Below, piece by piece: positions 1-9,252 of a stretch of 64,000 nt of DNA. Position 1 is the stretch's first letter. Each line of letters begins with the position of its first letter. The translations under genes were made by a program, and so were the position numbers. The notes beneath the pieces were generated by a model. The model was not told the DNA's origin and did no database searches. It was given only the letters and a program-made list of their open reading frames with translations. Source of the stretch: Clostridium ganghwense (GTDB lineage: Bacteria > Bacillota > Clostridia > Clostridiales > Clostridiaceae); the NCBI RefSeq assembly GCF_026735165.1, contig NZ_JAPQES010000001.1, forward strand, positions 496,001 to 560,000. Reading direction: 5' to 3'.

Positions 1-65
1 TCTTCTACTGGCAGCATATAATAAATATTTTGTGTAATTTTTTCTAATTTTAAATTGTTATTCAT
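1..65 (-). CDS. N-terminal fragment of an unidentified protein, cut by the window edge
   Basis: An open reading frame runs off the left edge on the minus strand. It begins with ATG at 63-65, preceded by a GAGGTG Shine-Dalgarno about five bases upstream. Only 21 residues are visible (MNNNLKLEKI followed by TQNIYYMLPVEE). The pattern 'LEKITQNIYYM' resembles the first beta strands of MBL-fold hydrolases, but that is a guess from very little sequence. It lies downstream of the first chemoreceptor and is separated from it by a terminator, so it is probably its own transcript. Confidence 0.55.
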   Translation of the reverse strand, partial: MNNNLKLEKITQNIYYMLPVE

Positions 66-141
66 CAGTTCACCTCATAAATTTATTTAAAATAAAACTC
101 TCCTTTAAACTTTACCATAATTATCTATATAGTAAAAAAAT

Positions 142-167
142 AAAACCGAGAAATAATTCTCGGTTTT
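142..167 (-). terminator. Intrinsic terminator after the first chemoreceptor
   Basis: Eleven-base arms (AAAACCGAGAA / TTCTCGGTTTT) with a 4-base loop are followed on the minus strand by a T-rich run. It sits 8 bases past the chemoreceptor stop codon. Confidence 0.85.
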
Positions 168-174
168 TGGTTTA

Positions 175-2193
175 CTATTCTTTTAATTTAAATTTTTCAA
201 CATCATCTATCATTTCATGTGACATATTTGCCAGATTTTGAGCTGCATTGGCAACTTCAAGACTTGATGCATTCATTTGCTCAGAAGACGCTGAAACTTC
301 TTCTGATGAAGCTGAAACTTCTTCTGATATAGCAGCTATAATTTCTGTTTTATGCAAAATATCATTCTTTTTAGTTTCAATTTCATTAGTAGATTCTGTT
401 ATATTATTTATCTTAGGATTTATTTCTTCTACAGCTATTGATATAGATTTAAATGAATTTATAGCTGTATCTATATCCCCTTTTTGATTTTTCAATTCGT
501 CATTCATTACATCAGAAGTTGCAACCATATTTTTTGTATCTTCTAATATATTATTAATTAGTGTATATATATTTTGTGAAGACGTCCTGCTTTTTTCTGC
601 AAGCTTTCGTATTTCATCTGCTACAACTGCAAAACCTTTTCCTGCTTCACCAGCTCTAGCTGATTCTATAGCTGCATTTAACGCCAATAGGTTAGTTTGT
701 TCTGAAATACTGTTAATTAAATCTGTTATTTCATTTATCTTTTCTATATTTGTTCCTACATCAGAAATTTTAGTAACAAACTCATTATATACACCAGATA
801 CTTTTTCAACAGATTTAACTACATTTTCCATATCATCATTACTTGAATTTGCCATATTACTGATTTTAGTTGACATGTTATTTACTTCTGAAATATCATT
901 TACCATACTATTTAATTTATTACTAAATTCATTTAATAATGAAACTATATTAGTTAATTCTTCTGTCTGCTGTCCTGTTCCTTCTGCTACCTGCTGTATT
1001 GCTGTTGAAATATTTTCAGTAGATGCAATAAATTCTTCAGATATTGCTGATAAATTAGATGATTGTCCATCAATATTTTGAGAATTTAATTGTATAGTTC
1101 CTAATATTTTCGTTATTGATATTTGCATTGTATTTAACGCTCTTGTCATATCTCCTATTTCATCTTTTCTTTTTTCATACTTTTCATCTATATTCACAGT
1201 AAAATCACCTGTTGAAAGAACTTGTAAGTGATTTCTCATAACTACTAAAATTTTAGATATATTATTAGAAACAAGCCATATTATTACAGCAGCTATAAGT
1301 AAAGCTCCTAGAGATAGTATAATTATACTTCTATTTAAAGTTCCTAATTCATCTAAAAGATCATCTTTTTGTACTATAACGCCAAGACCCCAACCAGTAG
1401 ACTTTACAGGTGAATATCCAATGTAGCTATCAGCTCCACCATAATAAAATTCTCCTGTTCCACTTTCACCTGCTGCCATTTTCTTCTCTATATCTGCAAG
1501 TGCTTTCAATTTAGGATTATCCTTAACCATCTTTTGAGTATTTTCCATTTTCCTAACTAATTCTTTGTTTTTAGATGCAATAGTTGTTCCTTCTTTATTT
1601 ATAATATAAGCTTCTCCTGTTTCTGAAATTTTTATATTATCCGTAATACCACTTATATCATTACCATCTCTTACTATTGTTAACACTCCTACAATTTTAT
1701 CCTCAAAGTTTCTAATAGGCGCTGAATAAGCAATTATTATAGCACTATTATCTGCTTTATCCTGACTTACAAATGGTTCTGTTGCATTACTTTCTCCTTT
1801 TATTGCCTTCTGATAATATTCTCTATTACTTATATCTGTTATAATACCATTTGCCATCATACATTTACCATTTAAATCTGTTATAGCTACTGTGACATGT
1901 CCATGTTTTTTTTGTTCACTTTGTAAAATCTTTTTCTTTACTTCCCATGGAATGTTTTCATCTCTTATATCAGGTATATTAGCTATCATTTCTACCATAT
2001 CAATTTTTGCATGTATGGCTTCTTCCACAGTTACAGTAGCTTGTTTACTCATTTCTAACATAAAATCTTTTGCATTATTTTCAAGCGATTTCTTTGCAAT
2101 ATTATAAGAACTAAATCCAAGCCCTAAGCAAATAACACTTATCATAGCTAAAAAATAAGCTATCATTTGTTTTTTTAAACTTTTAAATTTCAT
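175..2193 (-). CDS. Methyl-accepting chemotaxis protein, dCache sensor type (copy 1)
   Basis: Transmembrane chemoreceptor of 672 residues that would signal to CheA/CheW. Visible order: short cytoplasmic start, TM1 about 10-29, extracytoplasmic double-Cache-like region about 35-285 (contains DREYY-like '[13 protein letters not shown]' and '[12 protein letters not shown]'), TM2 about 289-309, HAMP about 310-364, then a long helical signalling domain. The hairpin tip is at about 498-516 ([19 protein letters not shown]), followed by [16 protein letters not shown]. The C-terminus has the alternating [10 protein letters not shown] pattern typical of clostridial receptors. The gene at 2798-4816 is a near-identical paralogue with the same length and architecture. 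The two differ mainly in the Cache region (roughly residues 95-210), so they probably sense different ligands and signal identically. AGGAGG ribosome site at the start. Confidence 0.95.
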   Translation of the reverse strand: MKFKSLKKQMIAYFLAMISVICLGLGFSSYNIAKKSLENNAKDFMLEMSKQATVTVEEAIHAKIDMVEMIANIPDIRDENIPWEVKKKILQSEQKKHGHVTVAITDLNGKCMMANGIITDISNREYYQKAIKGESNATEPFVSQDKADNSAIIIAYSAPIRNFEDKIVGVLTIVRDGNDISGITDNIKISETGEAYIINKEGTTIASKNKELVRKMENTQKMVKDNPKLKALADIEKKMAAGESGTGEFYYGGADSYIGYSPVKSTGWGLGVIVQKDDLLDELGTLNRSIIILSLGALLIAAVIIWLVSNNISKILVVMRNHLQVLSTGDFTVNIDEKYEKRKDEIGDMTRALNTMQISITKILGTIQLNSQNIDGQSSNLSAISEEFIASTENISTAIQQVAEGTGQQTEELTNIVSLLNEFSNKLNSMVNDISEVNNMSTKISNMANSSNDDMENVVKSVEKVSGVYNEFVTKISDVGTNIEKINEITDLINSISEQTNLLALNAAIESARAGEAGKGFAVVADEIRKLAEKSRTSSQNIYTLINNILEDTKNMVATSDVMNDELKNQKGDIDTAINSFKSISIAVEEINPKINNITESTNEIETKKNDILHKTEIIAAISEEVSASSEEVSASSEQMNASSLEVANAAQNLANMSHEMIDDVEKFKLKE

Positions 2194-2205
2194 ATTTTCC
2201 TCCTA

Positions 2206-2495
2206 ATTATTTCTTAATGTGAATTTTATCCTATATAGTTATGCTTTATATATTATAATACAAATTTATCACAATTTATACATTATTCCACAAAATAATT
2301 GAATATTTTAAAATAATTTGAATAAATTGTAATAGATTGAATCTCCTAGCTAAATATTTTTTAGCCATGAGTTTTCATTTACATTCTATTTATATTTATT
2401 CACTCTCTATTTAACTTAATTTTTTCTTCAAAGCTTGGTTTATTTCTTTATAAAAAAATAACTTAAACTTATAACAGTACAACTAAAAAAATTCT
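2206..2495. other. AT-rich spacer upstream of chemoreceptor copy 1
   Basis: About 290 bases with no credible open reading frame. It must hold the promoter of chemoreceptor copy 1 on the minus strand, but I see no consensus sigma-A pair that I would defend and no flagellar-type promoter. No structured leader like that of copy 2 is visible. Confidence 0.4.
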
Positions 2496-2705
2496 ATGCC
2501 TTTAAGTATGGTAAACATCGGCGAAAAAGTGGTTATTAAATCTTTGGTCTTAGAACGTAAGTAAAAAAAAGACCGGAAGATATGGGCCTATTGCCAGGTA
2601 CTGAATTAACTATAATATCCAATAATTATAATTAAAGTAAAAGACTCAAAGCTCATATTAGGAAAATCTATTACAGATAAAATATATATAAATATTGTAA
2701 TATAA
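2496..2705 (+). pseudogene. feoA: Decayed feoA (ferrous iron transport protein A, SH3-like)
   Basis: Read on the plus strand, ATG at 2496 opens MPLSMVNIGEKVVIKSLVLERK and then stops at 2562-2564. One frame over, from about 2571, the sequence continues RPEDMGLLPGTELTIISNNYN and stops. In a third frame it continues IKVKDSKLILGKSITDKIYI and ends with TAA at 2703-2705. In order these are the conserved N-terminal strand, the central 'MGLxPGTExxI' signature and the C-terminal 'VKxSxxxLGKxxxxKI' of FeoA. At least one stop, two frame changes and a shortened middle make it non-functional. No feoB is visible in the window. It lies between the two chemoreceptor copies, opposite in orientation. Assignment is from family motifs recognised by eye. 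Confidence 0.8.
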
Positions 2706-2738
2706 TTCTTAATAAAAAATAGTTCTAAATTATATAAT

Positions 2739-2774
2739 AAAACTCAGAACAAAGTTTACTTTATTCTGAGTTTT
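2739..2774 (-). terminator. Intrinsic terminator after chemoreceptor copy 2
   Basis: Arms AAAACTCAGAA / TTCTGAGTTTT around a 14-base loop, 24 bases past the stop codon of the second chemoreceptor. Confidence 0.8.
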
Positions 2775-2797
2775 ATTAATTTTAAAGTTTATATTTA

Positions 2798-4816
2798 TTA
2801 TTTTTCTAATTTAAATTTTTCAACATCATCTATCATTTCGTGTGACATATTTGCCAGATTTTGAGCTGCATTGGCAACTTCAAGACTTGATGCACTCATT
2901 TGCTCAGAAGACGCTGCTACTTCTTCTGATGAAGCTGAAACTTCTTCTGATATAGATGCTATAAACTCTGTTTTATCCAAAATATCATTCTTTTTAGTTT
3001 CAATCTCATTAGTAGACTCTGTTATATTGTTTATCTTAGGATTTATTTCTTCTACAGCTATTGATATAGATTTAAATGAATTTATAGCTGTATCTATATC
3101 TCCTTTTTGATTTTTCAATTCGTCATTCATTACATCTGAAGTTGCAACCATATTTTTTGTATCTTCTAATATATTATTAATTAATGTATATATATTTTGT
3201 GAAGACTCCCTACTTTTTTCTGCAAGCTTTCGTATTTCATCTGCTACAACTGCAAAACCTTTTCCTGCTTCACCAGCTCTAGCTGATTCTATAGCTGCAT
3301 TTAAAGCCAATAGGTTAGTCTGTTCTGAAATACTGTTAATTAAATCTGTTATTTCATTTATTTTTTCTATATTTGTTCCTACCTCAGAAATTTTAGTAAC
3401 AAACTCATTATACACATCAGATACTTTTTCAACAGACTTCACTACATTTTCCATATCATCATTACTTGAATTTGCCATATCACTTATTTTAGTTGACATG
3501 TTATTTACTTCCGAAACATCATTTACCATACTATTTAATTTATTACTAAATTCATTTAATAATAAAACTATATTACTTAGCTCTTCAGTTTGCTGTCCTG
3601 TTCCTTCTGCTACTTGTTGTATTGCTGTTGAGATATTTTCAGTAGATGCAATAAATTCTTCAGATATTGCTGATAAATTAGATGATTGTCCATCAATATT
3701 TTGAGAATTTAATTGTATAGTTCCTAATATTTTTGTTATTGATATTTGCATTGTATTTAACGCTTTTGTCATATCTCCTATTTCATCTTCTCTTTTTTCA
3801 TATTTTTCATCTAATTTTGTAGTAAAATCACCTGTTGAAAGAATTTGCAAGTGATTTCTTATACCAACTAAAATTTTAGATATATTATTAGAAATAAGCC
3901 ATATTATTACAGCAGCTACAAGTAAAGCTCCTAGAGATAATATAATTATACTTGTATTTAAAGTTCCCAGTTCATCTAAAATATCATCTTTTTGTGCTGT
4001 TACAGCCATTCCCCAACCAGTAGATTTTATAGGTGAATATCCTATATAGTTATCAGCTCCACCATAATAAAATTCTCCTGTTCCACTCTCACCTGCTGCC
4101 ATTTTTTTCTCTATATCTGCAAGAGCTTTCAATTTAGGATTATCTTTAACCATCTTTTGAGTATTTTCCATTCTCTTAACTAACTCTTTGTCTTTACATG
4201 CAATAGTTGTTCCTTCATCATTTATAATATAGGCTTCCCCTGTTTTTGCAAATTTTATATTATCCGTAATACCACTTATATCATTACCATCTCTTATTAT
4301 TATTACTGCTCCTATAATCTTATTATTAAAATCTCTAATAGGAGCTGAATAAGTAATTACTATCGCTACCCCATTTACTTTGTTTTTACTTACAAATGGT
4401 TCTGTTGCATTGCTTTCTCCTTTTATTGCCTTATGATAATATTCTCTATCATGGATATCTGCTACAGTACCATCTGGATAAGTAAGTTTACCATTCAAAT
4501 CTGCTATACCAATTCTAAGATGTCCATGTTTTTTAACTTCACTTTCTAAAATTTTCTTCTTTATTTCCCATGGAGTCTTTTCATCTCTCATATCAGGTAT
4601 ATTAGCTATCATTTCCGCCATATCAATTTTTGCATTTATAGCTTCTTCTACAGTTACAGCCGCCTGTTTACTCATTTCTATCATAAAATCTTTTGTATTA
4701 TTTTCAAGCGCTTTCTTTGCAAGCTTATAAGAACTCCCCCCAAGCCCTATGCAAATAACACTTATCATAACTAAAAAATAAACTATCATTTGTTTTTTTA
4801 AACTTTTAAACTTCAT
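2798..4816 (-). CDS. Methyl-accepting chemotaxis protein, dCache sensor type (copy 2)
   Basis: 672-residue chemoreceptor with the same plan as copy 1: TM1 about 10-29, Cache-type sensor about 35-285, TM2 about 289-309, HAMP, and a methyl-accepting domain with the tip motif [19 protein letters not shown] at about 498-516. HAMP and signalling domains match copy 1 at almost every residue. The sensor region differs in clusters (for example [18 protein letters not shown] here against [18 protein letters not shown]). A good GGAGGGAAAAT ribosome site precedes the ATG. Unlike copy 1 it lies behind a long leader (promoter near 5109-5137) containing a terminator-like hairpin, which suggests separate regulation. 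It is a tandem duplicate, interrupted by a dead feoA. Confidence 0.95.
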   Translation of the reverse strand: MKFKSLKKQMIVYFLVMISVICIGLGGSSYKLAKKALENNTKDFMIEMSKQAAVTVEEAINAKIDMAEMIANIPDMRDEKTPWEIKKKILESEVKKHGHLRIGIADLNGKLTYPDGTVADIHDREYYHKAIKGESNATEPFVSKNKVNGVAIVITYSAPIRDFNNKIIGAVIIIRDGNDISGITDNIKFAKTGEAYIINDEGTTIACKDKELVKRMENTQKMVKDNPKLKALADIEKKMAAGESGTGEFYYGGADNYIGYSPIKSTGWGMAVTAQKDDILDELGTLNTSIIILSLGALLVAAVIIWLISNNISKILVGIRNHLQILSTGDFTTKLDEKYEKREDEIGDMTKALNTMQISITKILGTIQLNSQNIDGQSSNLSAISEEFIASTENISTAIQQVAEGTGQQTEELSNIVLLLNEFSNKLNSMVNDVSEVNNMSTKISDMANSSNDDMENVVKSVEKVSDVYNEFVTKISEVGTNIEKINEITDLINSISEQTNLLALNAAIESARAGEAGKGFAVVADEIRKLAEKSRESSQNIYTLINNILEDTKNMVATSDVMNDELKNQKGDIDTAINSFKSISIAVEEINPKINNITESTNEIETKKNDILDKTEFIASISEEVSASSEEVAASSEQMSASSLEVANAAQNLANMSHEMIDDVEKFKLEK

Positions 4817-4874
4817 ATTTTCCCTCCTATTTTTTATATAATTTGTTTTATTGTATCTTTCAATAGATAAATAA

Positions 4875-4941
4875 AAGCCAGCACAATAAATTTAACTGCT
4901 TATATATTACTTAAAGCAATCAAAACTAATTATGCTGGCTT
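4875..4941 (-). promoter_or_regulatory. Large hairpin in the leader of chemoreceptor copy 2 (terminator or attenuator)
   Basis: Arms AAGCCAGCA (4875-4883) and TGCTGGCTT (4933-4941) pair with further short pairs inside, followed on the minus strand by TTTTATTTAT. Just upstream on the minus strand (4948-4960) a small hairpin AGCC-GAATA-GGCT can form. Its outer GGCT can instead pair with the AGCC of the terminator arm across 'agatata', giving a mutually exclusive fold. It could be the terminator of the gene at 5224-6132 or an attenuator for the chemoreceptor. The sequence does not decide. Confidence 0.55.
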
Positions 4942-5223
4942 ATATCTAGCCGAATAGGCTCCTATTCTCTATCTATCATACCATTACAATATTTACTTTT
5001 TTATACACTAACACTTCATATTGAACGATTTTATATTGATATACTTCTAGCAAAATAAATACTTATTCTCTATAAGTCTTACCAACATCTTGAAACAAAT
5101 CTTTCTAATTTTACACTATAATGTCAACTATTTCAACTTCTATTCAATATGAAATTTTGTAATTATTTATATATACATCTATATACTATAAGTTTTTCTT
5201 TAAATATCTATATTGTGACTATT
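4942..5223 (-). other. Long untranslated region between the coiled-coil gene and chemoreceptor copy 2
   Basis: About 280 bases without a credible gene. On the minus strand it holds the predicted promoter at 5109-5137 and the start of a leader of about 285 bases. A 13-codon ATG frame without ribosome site occurs in it and is not considered real. A perfect 11-base inverted repeat (TTCATATTGAA at 5015-5025, TTCAATATGAA at 5144-5154) spans part of it. Confidence 0.5.
5109..5137 (-). promoter_or_regulatory. Sigma-A promoter, probably for chemoreceptor copy 2
   Basis: On the minus strand TTGAAA (5132-5137), 17 bases, TAAAAT (5109-5114). Transcription from here would give a leader of about 285 bases before the chemoreceptor start at 4816. 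Confidence 0.6.
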
Positions 5224-6132
5224 CTATAATCCATGACTCATCCTACTATATGTTCTACCAAGATAGTCCTGAATTATTACCTCTATTCTTTCATTACTAT
5301 CTTCTTTGCTATCATATTCAACATTTTTAGAAACTTCTATTTTTTCAAGTTTTACATCTTCAATCTCCTTAAAAGGTTCCTCAACCTTTGCATTTTCATC
5401 TACTATTTTTCCATCTTTCATTATCTGAAATTCCTTTTTAACTTCACTATTACTATAAACCTTTACTTTAATATTCTTTAACTTTAACAAATTATTCTCA
5501 ATATGCTTATCCAATTCTTTATCCATCAAATCATATCTGTTCTCTATAGATGCTGAAAATGCTAAATTCACATGGTTATTTGAAATGCTTTTTGATTTTG
5601 GATTAACATTTATCTCAATTCTACCTTTTAATCTAGAAAGAAAATCTATTCCTCTCAATTTTTCACTTCTTATATTTTTATTATTCTTAGCAACTACCTT
5701 AAACTGATAATCCTTTTTATATGGCAAAGTTAATTGTGATTTGTAGTTTAAATTTCCCATATCTCCTGCAAGTACTTCCTTCCACGCAGTTACTTCATGT
5801 GTTTTTTCATCTTCTGCTCCATATACAAGATACACCTTTGAACCTGCATTTAAATCATGCAAACTCCATTTCAATGTAATAGTTACATTATCTAAATCCT
5901 TTGTAATGTTTAATATAGAATAATCTACATTATATAACCATTGATTTGCATCGTATATTTTTCTCATAGTATTTGACACATTAGACTCTATATTATTAAT
6001 GTTGCTATTCACATTTTCTATACGATCATTTGTTCTATCTAATCTCCTACCTAATGTATCCATATCAAAATACATTTTTAGATTTAAAATAACCAATAGT
6101 ACTAAAAGTGCTGGCAAAAATTTATTTTTCAT
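5224..6132 (-). CDS. Membrane-anchored protein with coiled coil, function unknown
   Basis: 302 residues. An N-terminal hydrophobic helix (about 5-22, LPALLVLLVILNLKMYF) anchors it, followed by a heptad-rich stretch about 30-62 (RRLDRTNDRIENVNSNINNIES), then a mostly beta-strand extracytoplasmic region with charged residues and no cysteines. I do not recognise a family. The middle part (VTITLKWSLHDLNAGSKVYLVYG) reads like an immunoglobulin or fibronectin-like beta sandwich, which is inference only. The start has a GGGGGA-type ribosome site. It sits downstream of the terminator of the adenine deaminase operon and so is probably transcribed alone. Confidence 0.8.
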   Translation of the reverse strand: MKNKFLPALLVLLVILNLKMYFDMDTLGRRLDRTNDRIENVNSNINNIESNVSNTMRKIYDANQWLYNVDYSILNITKDLDNVTITLKWSLHDLNAGSKVYLVYGAEDEKTHEVTAWKEVLAGDMGNLNYKSQLTLPYKKDYQFKVVAKNNKNIRSEKLRGIDFLSRLKGRIEINVNPKSKSISNNHVNLAFSASIENRYDLMDKELDKHIENNLLKLKNIKVKVYSNSEVKKEFQIMKDGKIVDENAKVEEPFKEIEDVKLEKIEVSKNVEYDSKEDSNERIEVIIQDYLGRTYSRMSHGL

Positions 6133-6163
6133 TTTAATCCCCCCTGTAGCAATTATATAAAAA

Positions 6164-6191
6164 ATAGGCTATGTTTGTAAACACAGCCTAT
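6164..6191 (-). terminator. Terminator of the transporter-deaminase operon
   Basis: 13-base arms ATAGGCTATGTTT / AAACACAGCCTAT with one G-U-type mismatch and a 2-base loop, followed on the minus strand by a T run. Confidence 0.9.
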
Positions 6192-6213
6192 CTATTAAAT
6201 ATAGTTCCTAGCA

Positions 6214-7518
6214 TTAAAATCCAAACTTTTGTATTTTTTCTCTAACACTTTTAATCTGATACATAATTTGTCCTATATTCAATGACTTTAAACATTTATT
6301 TTCCACAAGGATTTTTCCGTTTACCATTACGGTATCCACATTGGATGGGTTAGCTGAATATACCAAAGCAGAATAATAATCATATATAGGCTGCATATTA
6401 ATAGATTTTGTCTCCATTATTACAAGGTCAGCTTTCTTTCCTACTTCAATTGAACCTATTTCATCATCCATATTCAAAGCTCTAGCTCCACCTATTGTTG
6501 CCATCTCCACAATTTCACTGGCTGGAAATAACGTTCTATCTTCATTTATCAATTTGTGTACCTTTCCAACAAGAGACATCTGAGTTATTATATCTAAAGT
6601 ATTGCCGCTCATAGCCCCATCGGTACCTAATCCTATTTTCATATCTGATTTATACATTTTAACTGCTGGTGCAGTACCTTTTCCACCTTTTGCATTAGCA
6701 CCTACATTATGAGATATACCCACCTTTCTCTCCTTTATCAGCTTTAAGTCCTCATCCGTTACATGAATTAGGTGAGCCCCTACAAATCTCTCATTCAGCA
6801 TTCCAATACTATCCAAATAAGCCATAGGTGTCATATTGTATTTTTCAATACAATCCTCAAACTCATATTTCATTTCAGCAGCATGCATCATAATAGGAAC
6901 ATCATATTTTTCTGATATTTGTATAATCTTCTTCAAGCTTTCTTCGCTGTTTGTATAAGGTGCATGAGGAGCAACAGCTGGAGTTATAAGCTGGCTATCC
7001 TTCCATTTTTCAATAAACCACTTGCTGTAATCCAATCCACCATAAGACTCTTTACAATCAGGTGCAGAAAAATTCACAACGGTTTCTCCAAGTACTGCCC
7101 TTATTCCTGCTTCCTGTACAGCCTTCGCAACTTCATCTTCAAAATAATACATATCTGCAAAAGTTGTCACTCCTCCTAATAGCATTTCAACAATAGCATA
7201 TTTTGCTCCAATGTATACCAGCTGCTCATCTACCATTTTTTTTTCTAAAGGAAAAATGTATCTTTGAAGCCTGTCAGGTACATCATCTCCCAAGCTTCTG
7301 AATACAACCATCGAAGCATGAGTATGTGCATTTACCATTCCTGGGATTAATATGCCACCCTCCCCATCTATTATCTGGCAGTCAGAATAATTTGATATTA
7401 AACTCTTATCTCCTACATCCACAATTAAATTCTCTCGTACAACCACAACTCCGTCTTCTATAATATCTTTATTTTTATTCATTGTTATTACATTTACATT
7501 TTTTATCAATATACTCAT
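6214..7518 (-). CDS. mtaD: Amidohydrolase, S-adenosylhomocysteine/5'-methylthioadenosine deaminase type
   Basis: 434-residue metal-dependent hydrolase of the cytosolic amidohydrolase superfamily. Metal-binding residues are visible: H65-T-H67 (NAHTHASM), H212 in MMHAAE, H252 region (GAHLIHVTDE) and D300 in GLGTDGAMSGN. The SHNVGANAKGG segment (269-279) and overall length fit the MtaD/SAH-deaminase group, which removes the amino group from adenosine-type nucleosides; atrazine-hydrolase-like relatives with other substrates exist, so substrate is inferred. It is the last gene of a six-gene operon, 17 bases after adenine deaminase. With that neighbour and the transporter genes it suggests uptake and deamination of adenine-containing compounds. 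Confidence 0.8.
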   Translation of the reverse strand: MSILIKNVNVITMNKNKDIIEDGVVVVRENLIVDVGDKSLISNYSDCQIIDGEGGILIPGMVNAHTHASMVVFRSLGDDVPDRLQRYIFPLEKKMVDEQLVYIGAKYAIVEMLLGGVTTFADMYYFEDEVAKAVQEAGIRAVLGETVVNFSAPDCKESYGGLDYSKWFIEKWKDSQLITPAVAPHAPYTNSEESLKKIIQISEKYDVPIMMHAAEMKYEFEDCIEKYNMTPMAYLDSIGMLNERFVGAHLIHVTDEDLKLIKERKVGISHNVGANAKGGKGTAPAVKMYKSDMKIGLGTDGAMSGNTLDIITQMSLVGKVHKLINEDRTLFPASEIVEMATIGGARALNMDDEIGSIEVGKKADLVIMETKSINMQPIYDYYSALVYSANPSNVDTVMVNGKILVENKCLKSLNIGQIMYQIKSVREKIQKFGF

Positions 7519-7535
7519 TCTACTATCTCCTATTT

Positions 7536-9239
7536 CTAATAAAACAAGCTAACAATCTCCTGCTTTTTAACATCGATAAGACCTTTATCTGTTATTTTTA
7601 ATGCTGGACTTACTGGAAGGGATAAAGTACTGAAAGACATTATCTCATTCATGTGTTTATAGCCTAAATCTTGAAGAGCTTCTCTCACTCTTTTTAGTTT
7701 ATCTGCTAAAACATCTATCCTCTCTTCAGATAAAATTCCTCCTACTGGCAGTTCAACACCAGCTTCTATTTTACCATCTTTTACTACACAGTATCCGCCA
7801 TTGTTTTCTATTATCCAATTAACAGCAACAGCCATATCCTCTGCATTTCTTCCCATGACAATTAAATTATGCTGATCATGGGCATAAGTAGCTGCAACTG
7901 CTCCATTTTTAATTACATTGCCACAAGCGAGTCCAAAGGATTTATTTTTTTGCCCTGTATATCTATTTAAAACTGAAACAAGACAGCATTCAGAATTCTG
8001 CCATTCAAGTTCTCCTTCTCTTGAATTTAAAACAACCTTTACCTCATCTGTAAATGTAGTATTGCTATTAATCTTCATAGCTCTACAGTTCACTTCTCCA
8101 GCATACACCATTGAAGGAACCCTAAAATAATCCTCATTTACATAATCAACATCCAGACTATTATAAAAATGTTCTGGAAAACATCTATCATGCTGTGTAT
8201 AATTGACTTTTCCGTTAAAAACCTCTTTTCCGTCCTTATATACAGATTTTATATCAAATTTATTTATATCACTAAGCAAAATAAAATCTGCTTTTTTTCC
8301 AGGAGCAATAGCTCCCCTATCACTAAACCCCATTCTTCTTGCTGAAGTGTAGGTTGATACATATATGGCATTTTCTACAGACATTCCTAACTCTACAGCT
8401 TTCTTAATAAGAATATTTAAATGTCCGCACACTAATTTATCTATCATTACATCATCGGTTACAAGACAAAAATGCTCATACAGATTATTTTCAATAAGAA
8501 ATTTTATATTCTCCTCTGTCAGTGATTTTTCCTGAATTTCTATAAACATGCCATTTTCAATTTTTTCCTTCAATAATTCAGGAGTCTGCTGTGTATGATC
8601 TGAATCTACCCCACCGTATATAAATTTTGATAAATCTAACCCGGTTATTTTTGGACAGTGACCCTCAATTTTCATAAAAGGTTTTTCCTTTTTTATAAGC
8701 TGTATTATAGACTTTATTAAGGATTCATCCTCACTAATTAATCCTTTAAAATTCATAACCTCACCAAGACAGCACATATCATAAGACTTTATTAATTTAA
8801 GAACTTCTTCTAGTCCTATGCTTCCACCAGTAGTTTCAAGATACTTGGAAGTAGATGGAACACAACTAGGAATGCCGTAGAATATATCTACGGCATCCAC
8901 ATTAGAGCATTTTATCATAGCTTCTATTCCTTCTGTTCCAAATACATTGGCTATCTCATGAGGATCAGCAACTATAGTAGTGACTCCATACTGTACAGCT
9001 GCTTGTGTAAAATTTATTGGAGTTGTCATAGAGCTTTCAATATGCATATGTATATCTATAAGCCCTGGGATTACATACATTCCTTCAGCGTCTATAACTT
9101 TTTTTGGTTTTAACTCATCAATACAGTCCTTTCCAATGTGCAAAAATTTATCGCCTAAAACAGCAGCATTAGAATTAATAAACTTTTTAAAATAAGTGTT
9201 GTATATAAATGCATTTTTTATTAATAAATCTATCTCCAT
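7536..9239 (-). CDS. ade: Adenine deaminase
   Basis: 567 residues, normal for the bacterial adenine deaminase family (EC 3.5.4.2), which converts adenine to hypoxanthine and ammonia in the cytoplasm using metal ions. Visible motifs: PGLIDIHMHIESS (HMH at 64-66), VADPHEIANVFG (about 90-101), a central amidohydrolase barrel with EGHCP, and the family-specific C-terminal domain with TYAHDQHNLIVMGRN and the GGILSEERID stretch. It starts 13 bases after the binding-protein gene and ends 17 bases before the amidohydrolase, so it is co-transcribed with the ABC transporter. This places purine salvage directly in a transport operon. Confidence 0.93.
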   Translation of the reverse strand: MEIDLLIKNAFIYNTYFKKFINSNAAVLGDKFLHIGKDCIDELKPKKVIDAEGMYVIPGLIDIHMHIESSMTTPINFTQAAVQYGVTTIVADPHEIANVFGTEGIEAMIKCSNVDAVDIFYGIPSCVPSTSKYLETTGGSIGLEEVLKLIKSYDMCCLGEVMNFKGLISEDESLIKSIIQLIKKEKPFMKIEGHCPKITGLDLSKFIYGGVDSDHTQQTPELLKEKIENGMFIEIQEKSLTEENIKFLIENNLYEHFCLVTDDVMIDKLVCGHLNILIKKAVELGMSVENAIYVSTYTSARRMGFSDRGAIAPGKKADFILLSDINKFDIKSVYKDGKEVFNGKVNYTQHDRCFPEHFYNSLDVDYVNEDYFRVPSMVYAGEVNCRAMKINSNTTFTDEVKVVLNSREGELEWQNSECCLVSVLNRYTGQKNKSFGLACGNVIKNGAVAATYAHDQHNLIVMGRNAEDMAVAVNWIIENNGGYCVVKDGKIEAGVELPVGGILSEERIDVLADKLKRVREALQDLGYKHMNEIMSFSTLSLPVSPALKITDKGLIDVKKQEIVSLFY

Positions 9240-9252
9240 AATTTTATCATCC

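Noticed and set aside
5015-5154. Perfect 11-base inverted repeat 118 bases apart, considered as the ends of a small mobile element
   Set aside because: No flanking target duplication, no coding content and very AT-rich arms that can arise by chance.
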